Shown here one piece after another: positions 26,827-36,700 of a stretch of DNA of 64,000 bases. Source of the DNA: Hoyosella subflava DQS3-9A1 (lineage in GTDB: Bacteria > Actinomycetota > Actinomycetes > Mycobacteriales > Mycobacteriaceae). The stretch spans positions 4,340,001 to 4,404,000 of the forward strand of contig NC_015564.1 of the NCBI RefSeq assembly GCF_000214175.1, given 5' to 3'. The notes below the pieces were generated by a model. It did no database searches. It was not told the DNA's origin and was given only the letters and a program-made list of their open reading frames with translations. Each line of letters opens with the position of its first letter. Positions within the stretch are counted from its first letter, which is position 1. The translations under genes and the position numbers were made by a program.

Positions 26827-28770
26827 TTAACGCTGGTCCGCGCCAACCGTGACAAGCTCCGCAGGTTCCGCCGGACTTGCCGACATATCCAGCTGATTGC
26901 CCAGCCTTGCCGCGTGCCTACGGTGCGCGAGGTACTGCGCGGCCAGCCCCAGCAGGGTGATGCCGGCCATTGTCGCCACCGCTGACACGAACCCAGGGCT
27001 GCCATTGAATGCCGCGATCAAGCCGTCGCGCGTGTAGGACATCGGCGCGATCGGGTGCAGTGCACGCAGCGGTGCAGGGATCGTTTCCAGCATCCAGACG
27101 CCACCGAACGAGAACACTTGCAGCATCCACACTGCGAGCGTGACGAGGATGCCCGCGGCGTAGCCGAAGATCCTGAATGCGGCGCCCGTAAGAGCCACGG
27201 ACATCAGTGTCGCTGCGGCGACGACAACGATCACCTGGCCGAAACTCGCCGGTGCCGGTGCAGGTGTGACGACTGACCACACCACCGTCGCGAGGCCTGC
27301 CATGGCGGTGAGGCTGACCGCAGTCACAGCAAGGAGTCGCCGGACGGGGCGTTTCGGATGGGCCCCACCCGATAGAACCGCGCCTCGGTCCTCGCCCGAT
27401 GCCCGGAACGACATCCACACGAGTAGCGCCACGAGCGCTGACGAAATCGCGAGCAAGACGGGCACAGCCCCCGGTCCGAGTTTCGACGTTCCCGCCACCG
27501 TCTTGTCCGCGACATTGTTCGCGTCAAGCGCGACGGGAGTGCTGACCAGCGAGGCCAGTTGTGTGCGCGAGGCGTCATCGCCGAGATCAGGAACGCGCTG
27601 CGCACCGGCACCCAGTCCGTCGGCGAGTTGTCCCGCGCCGTCATCGAGCTGACGAGCGCCGTCCTGCAAACGGGGTAGATTCGACGCAAGCTGGCCCACA
27701 CCTGCCTCGATGCGGCCAAGGCCGTCGGCAAGTGTCCGCGCACCGGTCGCGAGTTCCCCTCCGCCGACGGCGAGCGTATCGACACCCGAACGGTACTGCG
27801 CTGCCGGATCATTCAGCTGACGCGCGAGCTCCGCACTTCCTGCGTTGAGCTGCGCGATGCCGTCAAGAAGCTGTTCCACCTTGCCGAGGATCGCAGCACC
27901 TTCACTGCCCACGGGGTCAGGGAGGGAAGCGAGCTGGTTCTGCAGCGCCGCCACCCGCCCCGCGAGTGTCCCGTCGGGATCGACGGTCCCGGCAAGCGTG
28001 TTCAGCCCGTCGGACAGGCGTTGTGCGCCGTCCCCCAACTCACCAGTGCCGTTCTGCAGCCGTACCAGTCCGTCAGCGAGCTGCTCAGCACCATCGGCCA
28101 AGCGAACACCACCCGCCCTGGCCTCGCTGACGCCCGGAGCTAGTTGTCCGGTCACCCCATCCGCGACCTGGTCAACACCCCCGGTCAGCTGACCAGTGCC
28201 ATCCGCGAGGCGTCCCGCACCATCAGCCGCATCACGTATGCCACCACCGAGGTCATTCATCCCGGTCAATACGGTGCCCACGGTGCGGCTCGACGTGGAC
28301 TTCAAGACCGCCGCGTTGAGCGTGGCCATCACCCTGGCGCCGACGGTGGAAGCCATCGTCGTGTTGTTGTCGTTGTAGGTGACCCTGATGCTCGCTGGCT
28401 CAGTAACACCATTCGAAAGCCCGCTGAGGGTGCTGCTGAAGTCCTCCGGAATCTCCACCGTGAAGTAGTAGTCCGCGGCGCGCAGCCCCTCGGCCGCCTG
28501 GTCGGCGTCGACGACCTGCCAGTCCAGGGCACCGCCGTCCAGCAGCGTATTGACGATCTCGTCACCGGCGCGGACCGTGTCGTCGCCTTCACCGGCGGGC
28601 TGGTCCGAGTTGACGAGCGCGACGGGAAGGTGCTTCAGCTTTTCTGTCGGGTTCCACATCGCCCACATGAAGAGGGCGGCGAACGCCAAGGGCAGGGTGA
28701 TGACGAGCGAGAGCACGATTCGCATTGTGCGCGAACGGTGCCACCGTGAGACGGGTCGGGGCGCGTGCAT
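26827..28770 (-). CDS. YhgE/Pip-family membrane protein
   Basis: A 647-residue membrane protein. One transmembrane helix near residues 15-40 is followed by a large extracytoplasmic part containing many heptad-like repeats of the LADGxxxLxxG type (about 180-440), then five or six helices to the end. This is the YhgE/Pip layout, related to ABC-2 permeases and to type VII secretion and phage-infection proteins; transport function is unproven. ATG 28770 has GGAG 9 bp upstream; an earlier start in frame lacks support. Confidence 0.88.
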   Translation of the reverse strand: MHAPRPVSRWHRSRTMRIVLSLVITLPLAFAALFMWAMWNPTEKLKHLPVALVNSDQPAGEGDDTVRAGDEIVNTLLDGGALDWQVVDADQAAEGLRAADYYFTVEIPEDFSSTLSGLSNGVTEPASIRVTYNDNNTTMASTVGARVMATLNAAVLKSTSSRTVGTVLTGMNDLGGGIRDAADGAGRLADGTGQLTGGVDQVADGVTGQLAPGVSEARAGGVRLADGAEQLADGLVRLQNGTGELGDGAQRLSDGLNTLAGTVDPDGTLAGRVAALQNQLASLPDPVGSEGAAILGKVEQLLDGIAQLNAGSAELARQLNDPAAQYRSGVDTLAVGGGELATGARTLADGLGRIEAGVGQLASNLPRLQDGARQLDDGAGQLADGLGAGAQRVPDLGDDASRTQLASLVSTPVALDANNVADKTVAGTSKLGPGAVPVLLAISSALVALLVWMSFRASGEDRGAVLSGGAHPKRPVRRLLAVTAVSLTAMAGLATVVWSVVTPAPAPASFGQVIVVVAAATLMSVALTGAAFRIFGYAAGILVTLAVWMLQVFSFGGVWMLETIPAPLRALHPIAPMSYTRDGLIAAFNGSPGFVSAVATMAGITLLGLAAQYLAHRRHAARLGNQLDMSASPAEPAELVTVGADQR

Positions 28771-28815
28771 TCGTATTACTCCAGTTGGTGTGGTTGGTGA
28801 CCCTTGCCCTCGGAC

Positions 28816-28831
28816 CACCTAGTTCACCTAG
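28816..28831. promoter_or_regulatory. CACCTAG direct repeat upstream of yhgE-like gene
   Basis: CACCTAG-TT-CACCTAG, two identical 7-mers 9 bp apart, 46-61 bp upstream of the YhgE-like start, within a 244-bp divergent region shared with the PadR gene. Possible regulator site; the rest of that gap shows no further clear signal. Confidence 0.35.
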
Positions 28832-29014
28832 TGTGATCTCCGCGCATTCCACTACGGCAGCATGATTCGGGTCATATTGATGGTCTGCATTTATGCCCCA
28901 AAAGGCCATGGACGCCGCGCCAAACCCGCAGGTTCCGAATTGGCTGGGGGAACAAACGGGACCGGGTTCGCGGCCAGAACCGCAGCAAAACGCCGCTGAC
29001 ATAAACTCGAAGTC

Positions 29015-29668
29015 ATGGCCGCCATCGAAACCAGACTCCTCATTCTTGGCGCCGTCATGATGTTCGAGCCGGTCAACGGCTATCAGGTTCTGCGCGAGTT
29101 GCGGTCGTGGGACATCGAGGAGTGGGCAAAGATCAAACCGGGATCGATCTACTCTGTGCTGCGGACACTCACGAAGAATGGGAGTGTCGTTCGTCACGAA
29201 GTCGACGAAGGCGCCCGCACGGTATCCGTGTATGTGACGACGGCGCAGGGCCGTGCGGAGTTTCACCGGCTGTTCAGTGAAGCTTTGCGCGAGCCCGATG
29301 CGATGGCACCCATCCCGGCGCACACCGCATGGCTGCTGCTCCTCCTCGTGACCCGCGAGGACTTTTTGAGCAGCCTCGACGAACGCATTCGCCGTTCGGA
29401 AAAACTGATCGAAGAAGGCGAGCAGCAGCTGGCTGCTGGCATCGATGCGCCCGAACACATCATTGAAGTCGCGCGTATGTGGCATGCGAAGGCGACACTC
29501 GAGCTCGAGTGGTCGAAGAGCATGGCGGACAGGATTCGCGCTGGTGAATTCGCGTTCGCGGGGGAGCCGCTGACATGGCAGCCACCACCGAACGATCCGG
29601 GCTGGCAGATGATGGAAGACCAGCAGCGTTACCGAAGGGTCCTGGGGCTGCGGGAGAAAGTCCGGTAG
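29015..29668 (+). CDS. PadR-family transcriptional regulator
   Basis: A 217-residue regulator: winged helix at 1-90 (LLILGAVMMFEPVNGYQVLRELRSWDIEEWAKIKPGSIYSVLRTLTKNG) and a C-terminal helical dimerisation domain typical of PadR subfamily 1 (VirAS-like). It precedes a DrrAB-type exporter by about 100 bp; PadR repressors of this arrangement typically control the adjacent multidrug ABC transporter. Confidence 0.9.
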   Translation: MAAIETRLLILGAVMMFEPVNGYQVLRELRSWDIEEWAKIKPGSIYSVLRTLTKNGSVVRHEVDEGARTVSVYVTTAQGRAEFHRLFSEALREPDAMAPIPAHTAWLLLLLVTREDFLSSLDERIRRSEKLIEEGEQQLAAGIDAPEHIIEVARMWHAKATLELEWSKSMADRIRAGEFAFAGEPLTWQPPPNDPGWQMMEDQQRYRRVLGLREKVR

Positions 29669-29699
29669 CGACGATCGTCCAGTGTGCGCCAAAAATCAC

Positions 29700-29728
29700 T
29701 TGACCCTACTTATTCAAACTTGAATACT
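29700..29728 (+). promoter_or_regulatory. Promoter with embedded palindromic operator for the DrrAB-like exporter
   Basis: TTGACC (29700-29705), a 17-bp spacer, then AATACT (29723-29728) form a good sigma70-type promoter. The palindrome TATTCAA-AC-TTGAATA (29711-29726) fills the spacer and overlaps the -10 box, the standard position for a repressor. The PadR protein encoded just upstream is the obvious candidate. Confidence 0.65.
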
Positions 29729-29774
29729 TGATACGGCGCTGCTAACCCAGCGCGGAACACACGGGAGTGAAACA

Positions 29775-30767
29775 GTGATCAAAGCCCGCGGACTCGCACA
29801 GACCTTCCTCACCGGCCAAGGTCGCGAGAAGAAGGAAGTTCACGCAGTCAAAGAGGTCAATCTCGACGTTGCCGAGGGTGAAATCGTCGCGTTCCTGGGG
29901 CCCAACGGCGCCGGCAAAACGACGACGCTCCGGATGCTCACCACACTGCTCAAGCCCACTCGGGGCGAAGCGAAGGTGGCTGGTTATGACATTGGCCTCG
30001 AGCCAGAACAAGTGCGCCGCAACATCGGGTACGTTTCCCAGTCTGGTTCCACCGCCTCAGTCGCACGCGCAGGCGAAGAGGTCATGGACCACGGCATGCT
30101 CTACGGAATCTCGCGGGCCGAGGCGGAACGGCGCGGAAAGTACCTTTTCGAACAGCTCAACCTGGACGGCCTGTGGAAACGTCAGCCCAAGGCGATGTCT
30201 GGTGGCCAGCGCCGCCGACTGGACATCGCGATGGGGCTCGTTCACGAACCTCGGCTGCTTTTCCTTGACGAACCAACTACTGGCCTCGACCCGCAGGCCC
30301 GCGCGAATCTGTGGGAGCACATTCGTGACCTTCGCGAAAAGCGCGGCGCCACAATCTTTTTGACGACGCACTACCTAGATGAGGCGGACGCTCTCAGCGA
30401 CCGCGTCATCATCATCGACAACGGCGAGATCGTGGCCTCGGACACCGCAAACACGCTGAAATCCAAAGTGTCTGGTGAGCTGATCGACCTCGAAATCGCC
30501 GAGGCCGGGAAGGTGCAGGCTGCAGCGGAAACCCTAGGCGCGCTGACTCCCGCGGACTTGGGAAGCGTCGAAATCGAGGGGCAGCGAGTTCGGTCACGCG
30601 TCCGGAACGCGGGGAAAGAGATGCAAACGCTCATGCGGGAACTCGATGTCCGCGGCGTTCACCTGACCTCGATCGAGGTACGTAAACCAACGCTCGACGA
30701 CGTATTCCTCACCCTTACGGGCCGCTCGCTGCGCGACGACGACTTATCCTCCGGAGAACGACTGTGA
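29775..30767 (+). CDS. DrrA-like ABC exporter ATPase
   Basis: A 330-residue ATP-binding subunit of the daunorubicin-resistance type: Walker A GPNGAGKTTT, signature MSGGQRRRLDIAMGL, Walker B LLFLDEPTTGLDPQAR, and the C-terminal extension with DDVFLTLTGRSLRD characteristic of DrrA. The GTG start is preceded by GGGAG. It overlaps the permease gene by GTGA and would power export of a lipophilic drug or lipid. Confidence 0.92.
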   Translation: MIKARGLAQTFLTGQGREKKEVHAVKEVNLDVAEGEIVAFLGPNGAGKTTTLRMLTTLLKPTRGEAKVAGYDIGLEPEQVRRNIGYVSQSGSTASVARAGEEVMDHGMLYGISRAEAERRGKYLFEQLNLDGLWKRQPKAMSGGQRRRLDIAMGLVHEPRLLFLDEPTTGLDPQARANLWEHIRDLREKRGATIFLTTHYLDEADALSDRVIIIDNGEIVASDTANTLKSKVSGELIDLEIAEAGKVQAAAETLGALTPADLGSVEIEGQRVRSRVRNAGKEMQTLMRELDVRGVHLTSIEVRKPTLDDVFLTLTGRSLRDDDLSSGERL

Positions 30768-31531
30768 CTACTGTTCAAACCTTTTCCCGCGAGACATCCA
30801 TCGTCTATCGCAGACAACTGCGCACCAACCTTCGCAATCCTGCGTGGGTCATCATCGGCATGGTCCAGCCCATGCTCTACCTGTTCCTGTTCGGCCCGCT
30901 GCTCGAGCCACTATCAGCACAAATCGGCGCAACGAACGCGTACACGTTCTTCGTGCCTGGCATCCTGATCATGCAGGCGCTCTTCGGAGCGTTCTTCGCC
31001 GGATTCGGGCTCATCAACGAGTGGCGCGAGGGCGTCATCGAAGCAGAACGCGTGACTCCGGCGAACCGTACGGCGCTGCTGGTCGGCCGAGTACTGCGGG
31101 ACCTGACTCAATTGTTGGTCCAGGCACTCATCCTGGTAGGTCTCGGATACCTGCTCGGCATGCGTGCGCCAATTCTCGGTGTCGTGCTCGGTGTCACACT
31201 CACACTGCTGATTGGCGGCGCGTGCGCCGCGGCGTCGAATGCGTTCGCCCTCACGGTGAAAAGCGAGGACGTGATGGCACCGGTGACGCAGATGGTGACC
31301 ATGCCCGTTTTCCTGCTCAGCGGGATTTTCCTCCCCATGACCATGGGGCCGGCCTGGCTGGAAACTCTCGCGAACATCATTCCCACGAAACACATCGTGG
31401 ATGCGGTCCGCACCTCGTTCGATGGCACGTTCGCGGCCAGCCCGTTGTTGTGGGGTACGGGCTGGTCACTGCTGCTGTTCGGGCTCGCGGTCTGGTGGGG
31501 TACACGAACCTTCCGCAAGGAGAACTCGTGA
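30764..31531 (+). CDS. DrrB-like ABC-2 exporter permease
   Basis: A 255-residue ABC-2 permease with six hydrophobic segments: RNPAWVIIGMVQPMLYLFLFGPLLEPL at the N-terminus, FVPGILIMQALFGAFFAGFGLINEWREGVIE and the late FLLSGIFLPM segment. Pairs with the overlapping ATPase gene. Confidence 0.92.
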   Translation: MTTVQTFSRETSIVYRRQLRTNLRNPAWVIIGMVQPMLYLFLFGPLLEPLSAQIGATNAYTFFVPGILIMQALFGAFFAGFGLINEWREGVIEAERVTPANRTALLVGRVLRDLTQLLVQALILVGLGYLLGMRAPILGVVLGVTLTLLIGGACAAASNAFALTVKSEDVMAPVTQMVTMPVFLLSGIFLPMTMGPAWLETLANIIPTKHIVDAVRTSFDGTFAASPLLWGTGWSLLLFGLAVWWGTRTFRKENS

Positions 31532-31597
31532 CACGCTAGGTTGAGTCGCGGGGTGCTGGACGGCACTCCGCGACTCCCAGCGATTGTGAGGTGCCGC

Positions 31598-33055
31598 ATG
31601 TCTGATGATTTGACGGCCCAGTCGGCGGTGCAGCTAGCCGCCAAGATCAGAAGCGGCTCACTTTCGGCACGCACTGTAATCGACGCGCACATCGATGTCC
31701 TGAAGAAAAACCGGTCCCTCAACGCGGTCGCGAAACCCCGGTTCGACGCCGCGCGGGCGGAAGCCGACGAGGCTGACCGGCTGATCGCGAGCTCAGCCCC
31801 TGATGCGGACCTCCCGCCCCTGCTGGGCGTGCCTATGACGATCAAAGAACTGATCGCCGTCGAAGGGATGCCGAATTCTGGCGGATTCCCGCACCGGCGC
31901 AGCGTCAGGTCGCGAAGCGACGCTCCTGCCGTCTCGAGGCTGCGCGAGGCTGGTGTCATCATCGTGGCAATCACTAATGCTGCCGGACCGGTGTACTGGA
32001 TCGAGACGAACAACCCGCTGTACGGCCGGGTCAACAATCCGTACGATCCCCGCCGCACAGCTGGCGGATCGTCCGGTGGTGACGGAGCCGCCGTGTCAAT
32101 CGGTGGCGCAGCCGCAGCGCTAGGGTCCGATCTAGGCGGTTCACTCCGAGTTCCGGCATTCTTCAACGGCGTGTTCGCGCATCTCCCTTCGGTCGGACTC
32201 GTTCCCAACACCGGACACTTCCCGATGACTGCAGGTGGCGTCCGGAAATCGCTCTATCTTGGACCGCTGGCGCGCCACGCCGAGGACCTCTTCCCTATCC
32301 TGCAAACGATTTCCGGGCCGCACGACTCCGATCCGCATAGTTCGCCGGTGGAGCTCCGCGATCCCTCTACCGTGTCGCTGAAGGGGCTGCCGGTTTTCCT
32401 CTCCACTGCATCTTCGGTGACGAAACCGCGCGCGGCGGTCGAGGAGGCACGGCAACGCGCGGCCGATGCTCTAGAGAGCGCTGGTGCACGCGTGGAGGAG
32501 CTTCCGCTGCCGGAATTGCGCTGGGCGATGGGCTACGCGCTCGCCGCGATTGCAGGCGAAATGGACTTTGCGGCGACGGTAGAAGAGGTGCTGGGCACCG
32601 CGGCGCCGCGCAAGCGGCAGCTGCGCTACTTGCCGCGCAACGTCGCGCTCACTGTTGCCAGCGCTCCCGTTGCGGTTCTGCGCCTCGCTGAAGCTGCCCC
32701 GGCTCGCGCTGTCCGTACTCGAGCGATGCGGAGACTTGTCAGTGCCGCTCAGCGTGCATCCGACCAGATCACTGCGGCGGTTGGCGAGGGCATCCTGTTG
32801 CACCCGCCTTTTCCCCGGCTCGCACCACGGCACTACACGACGTACGGTCAGCCGTGGCTCCTGGCGAACACTGCCGCATTCAACTTCCTTGGGCTACCGG
32901 CCACCCAAGTGCCGATGGGCCTCAATGCGGATAATCTGCCCACCGGTGTGCAGATCGTCGCCGCACCAGGCAATGATCATGTCGCAATCCGCGCGGCACT
33001 GGAACTCGAACGCGCGGCTGGGGGCTGGACACCCCCTCCTGGCGCAGACAGTTAG
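31598..33055 (+). CDS. Amidase-signature family hydrolase
   Basis: A 485-residue amidase with the complete Ser-cisSer-Lys triad: K83 in MTIKEL, cis-Ser S158 in AGGSSGG, and nucleophile S182 in LGGS, spaced 24 residues as in FAAH-like enzymes. It hydrolyses an amide of unknown identity; FAAH-like rather than GatA, since no gatB/gatC is present. ATG 31598 chosen over an upstream start in frame at 31541 lacking homology. Follows the exporter by 66 bp and may be transcribed with it. Confidence 0.9.
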   Translation: MSDDLTAQSAVQLAAKIRSGSLSARTVIDAHIDVLKKNRSLNAVAKPRFDAARAEADEADRLIASSAPDADLPPLLGVPMTIKELIAVEGMPNSGGFPHRRSVRSRSDAPAVSRLREAGVIIVAITNAAGPVYWIETNNPLYGRVNNPYDPRRTAGGSSGGDGAAVSIGGAAAALGSDLGGSLRVPAFFNGVFAHLPSVGLVPNTGHFPMTAGGVRKSLYLGPLARHAEDLFPILQTISGPHDSDPHSSPVELRDPSTVSLKGLPVFLSTASSVTKPRAAVEEARQRAADALESAGARVEELPLPELRWAMGYALAAIAGEMDFAATVEEVLGTAAPRKRQLRYLPRNVALTVASAPVAVLRLAEAAPARAVRTRAMRRLVSAAQRASDQITAAVGEGILLHPPFPRLAPRHYTTYGQPWLLANTAAFNFLGLPATQVPMGLNADNLPTGVQIVAAPGNDHVAIRAALELERAAGGWTPPPGADS

Positions 33056-33744
33056 CACACGAAATGACCTGGCACTAGCGGGTACCCACTAAAGCTGGTG
33101 CCGCAATTTGTGATTTGCGCGAGCTGCCTATTCCTAATCTACTTACCGGTAACAATTCAGATTCCGGCGCCTTCCGTCGCTTCGCAGGCAAGCTCGAGTG
33201 CGTTCGAAACCGTTTATTACTCGCTAGTAATTTACCCGCGGGTAAGCTGCCCGAATTTCGCATACTGCCAGCTACTTCCGGGTAACAAACAACCGTGACT
33301 GAAGTGTGATTTGATTCACCCACAACGCCAAGGCCACTGCATATCAGGGTAATTCGCGCGAAACAACGCGGCTCTATTGTAAAAGCCTGGTTGATCGTAT
33401 TTGGTTACATGTGACAATCTGTTCGCCATGCTGCATGATTGTGGTGCTGGACGGCTGTTATCCAAAAGGATACGGATGCACTCAGGGTTGATTGCGGCCG
33501 AGCAGGTGCACAGTTCCGGCATCACGGCTGACACACACTCGCCGCGCGGAAAACCGACGCGGGAGTGAATTGTGTGAGCCGGTTCTGCGCGCTGACGGCA
33601 CACCCGTGCGCGTAGGCATTCGCTCAGCGAGGAGAGGCGCTGAATCGCGGCCACATCTGGCCAAAGCGACACCGGACGACGGGGTCCTTTGATGTATTAC
33701 GACCAATCACGTCGTCACTAGGTTCCACAAGAAACGGGGCAGGG
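33056..33744. other. 690-bp gene-free region with clustered TTAC/GTAA palindromes
   Basis: No convincing coding sequence. The left half is AT-rich and contains TTACCGGTAA (33143-33152), TTACT-CGCT-AGTAA (33217-33230) and TTACCCGCGGGTAA (33232-33245, a perfect 14-mer); several further GGTAA half-sites follow. This looks like a repressor-binding region for the carboxylase gene downstream, with a long 5' leader in the right half. No riboswitch consensus recognised. Confidence 0.5.
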
Positions 33745-36700
33745 ATGTTCACACGTATAGCTATAGTCAACCGCGGCGAGGCCGCTGTACGCCTGATTAG
33801 GGCTGTTCGCGAACTGAATGCTGAGCACAACTACGGTATTCGCGTCGTCGCGCTCCACACAGAAGCCGAGCGCGGCGCACTTTTCGTCAGGCAGGCAGAC
33901 GAGGGCGTTACACTCCGCCCCTCCACCACTGCGGCGACCCCCTACCTTGACCATGCCGAACTTGAGCGCGCCCTCGTCGAGTCGAAGGCCGACGCCGTGT
34001 GGGTCGGCTGGGGCTTCGTCGCTGAGGATCCCAACTTCGCGGATCTCTGTGCCCGCCTTGGTATTACCTTCATCGGTCCCAACTCAGACGCGATGCGCTT
34101 GCTTGGTGACAAAGTCGAAGCAAAACTCCTCGCCGAGAAGGTCGGCGTACCCGTCGCACCGTGGAGCGGTGGCCCGGTCGAAACCCGCGCAGATGCGCGA
34201 CGTCACGCACAAGCAATCGGCTATCCGCTGATCATCAAGGCACGCAGCGGCGGTGGCGGACGCGGGATCCGCAAGGTCTACTCGGAGGATGAACTCGAAC
34301 TCGCACTCGAGCGAACTCAGGGCGAAGCGCAGCGCTCCTTCGGGGACCCAGTTGTTTTCATCGAGCGACTAGTCACCGAAGCGCGCCACGTCGAGGTTCA
34401 GTGCATCGCCGACTCGCACGGAAACGTCTGGGCACCGGGCGTGCGCGACTGCTCGATCCAGCGCAAGAACCAGAAGGTCATCGAGGAATCTTCATCACCG
34501 CTGCTCAACAAGGAACAGTCCGATCATCTGCGGAAGGCCTCGGCTGAGCTTGTCCGCGCTGCCGGGTACTGCGGCGCCGCGACCGTCGAATACCTTTACC
34601 AGCCTGAACAGAAGATCTTCACCTTCCTCGAGGTCAACACACGCCTGCAGGTTGAGCACCCGATCACCGAAGCAACCACCGGTCTCGACCTCGTGAAGCT
34701 CCAGATTCACGTTGCAGGCGGCGGCGAACTCACTGGCGAATGTCCACGTGAATTCGGGCATGCCGTCGAAGCTAGGCTCAACGCCGAGGACGCGGACAAC
34801 GGATTCGCGCCGGCTCCTGGTTCGGTGCAGCTGCTCAAGTTCCCGCTCGGCTCGGGGCTGCGTGTCGACACCGGCATCGCGCAAGGCGACGTCATTCCTC
34901 CCGATTACGACTCGATGGTTGCCAAGATCATCGCGTGGGGCAAAGACCGCTCCGAGGCGCTAGCCCGCCTGCGCACTGCGCTGCGTGAAACCACCGTTGT
35001 CCTGCATGGCGGCACCACCACCAAGTCGTTCTTGCTCGCGCTCCTCGACCGGGACGAAGTGATCTCAGCGTCCGCCGATACCGGCTGGCTGGACCGCTCC
35101 GGCGTCGGCACCTCAAGCGACCCCAACGCAACCACCTCCACCAAGGCGGCCACGGCTCTGCTCGCGACAGCGATCGAGGTCTACGACGCGGAAGAGGCAG
35201 TCGAGCGTGAAGCCTTCCGCTTGTCAGCGCGCGGCGGACGTCCGCGTGCAAGCCACGCCATCGGCCGGAAGATCGAACTCAACTACCAGAACCACGCCTA
35301 TGGCCTTTTCGTCACGCAGATCGGCCCGAACCGGTATCGCATCGAAGGCGACTCCGGCGACCTCGAGGTCGACATCGAACGGCTGGGTAAGTTCGAAAGT
35401 CGCGTCGTCGTCGCTGGTGTTCGCCACCACGTGGTTTCTGTCAAAGGACCGGCCAGCTATCTCGTTGAGGTCGATGGCATCAGCCATCAGATCACTCAAG
35501 ACGAGGCTGGCGTAGTCCGAGCACCGGCTCCCGCTGTCGTCGTCGCTGTTCCCGTCGCTGAAGGGGACGACGTCGAGGTCGGGGACACGCTCGTCGTGCT
35601 CGAGAGCATGAAGATGGAGACCGCAGTCCGCGCCCAGGTGGCTGGCCGCGTTCGCGAGGTGTTCGCGGTCGTCAACTCACAGGTCGACGCCGGTGCGTCA
35701 CTGGTCCGGGTCGATGCACACAGCGAGGCCACGGAAGCCGTCGAGACACCAAGCGTCGAGTTTCCGAAATCCGCTGAATCCCAGTGTGACGCACTGGAGT
35801 TGCTCACCTCGTTGGGTGCGCTTCTCACCGGATACGACGTTGACGGGACACGTGCCCGGTCACTGCTCGCTGACTACGAACGGCTCCTCAGCGCTCACAC
35901 GGCGCTGACCGACTCCAACAGCGAAGTCGTTCACGCGGAACTCGCCCTGCTGTCGACATTCGCGGACATCTGCGAAATCTCACGGAACAGGCCCATCACC
36001 GGTGATTTCGAATCCGATGAGCGTGTCCACAGCCCGCGCGAACACTTCCACACCTACCTGAAGTCGCTCGACGCGGACATCGAGGGGCTCCCCGAATCCT
36101 TCAGATCGAAGCTCAGTGGAGCACTCCGCCACTACGGTGTCACAGACCTCACCCCCTCACCCGAACTCGCAGAAGCCGTTTACCGCCTCTTCCTCGCGCT
36201 ACAGCGCATGGAGAACCAAGTCCCTGTCGTGTCAGCGCTGCTCGAGCGGTGGCTCGTCAGCACTGCAACAACACTGCCTGATGAACTCGAAGAGGTCCTC
36301 GACCGCCTCATCACAGCAACGCAGCTTCGCTACCCAGTCGTCGGCGATCTGGCGCGCAACGTGCGGTTCCGCATTTTCGTCGAGCCCGTCATCAGCAAGG
36401 CCCGCGGCGAAGTAACCGACCGAGTACGCGGCGCTCTCGAGTACCTCTCAGAGAACCCTGAATCGGCGGATTACACTCAGCGTGTCCGCGAACTGACGCG
36501 CACACCGGAACCGCTAATCGACCTGCTCGCAGGGCGCATCGAACGGCCCGGGCCACTTCTCGAGGTCATCACGCGCGCCTACTACAAGATCCGCGAGCTT
36601 GAGGACGTAAAGGCATTCGAACGTGGCGGGCAGCAGTTCGTCACCGGCTCATTCCAGCTCCTCGGCGATCGGATCGAGCTTGTCTCTACGGTCGGTGAGT

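Noticed and set aside
33098-33298. 66-residue open frame in the gap before the carboxylase
   Set aside because: No ribosome binding site, non-coding-like composition, and it spans the palindromes; treated as regulatory DNA.
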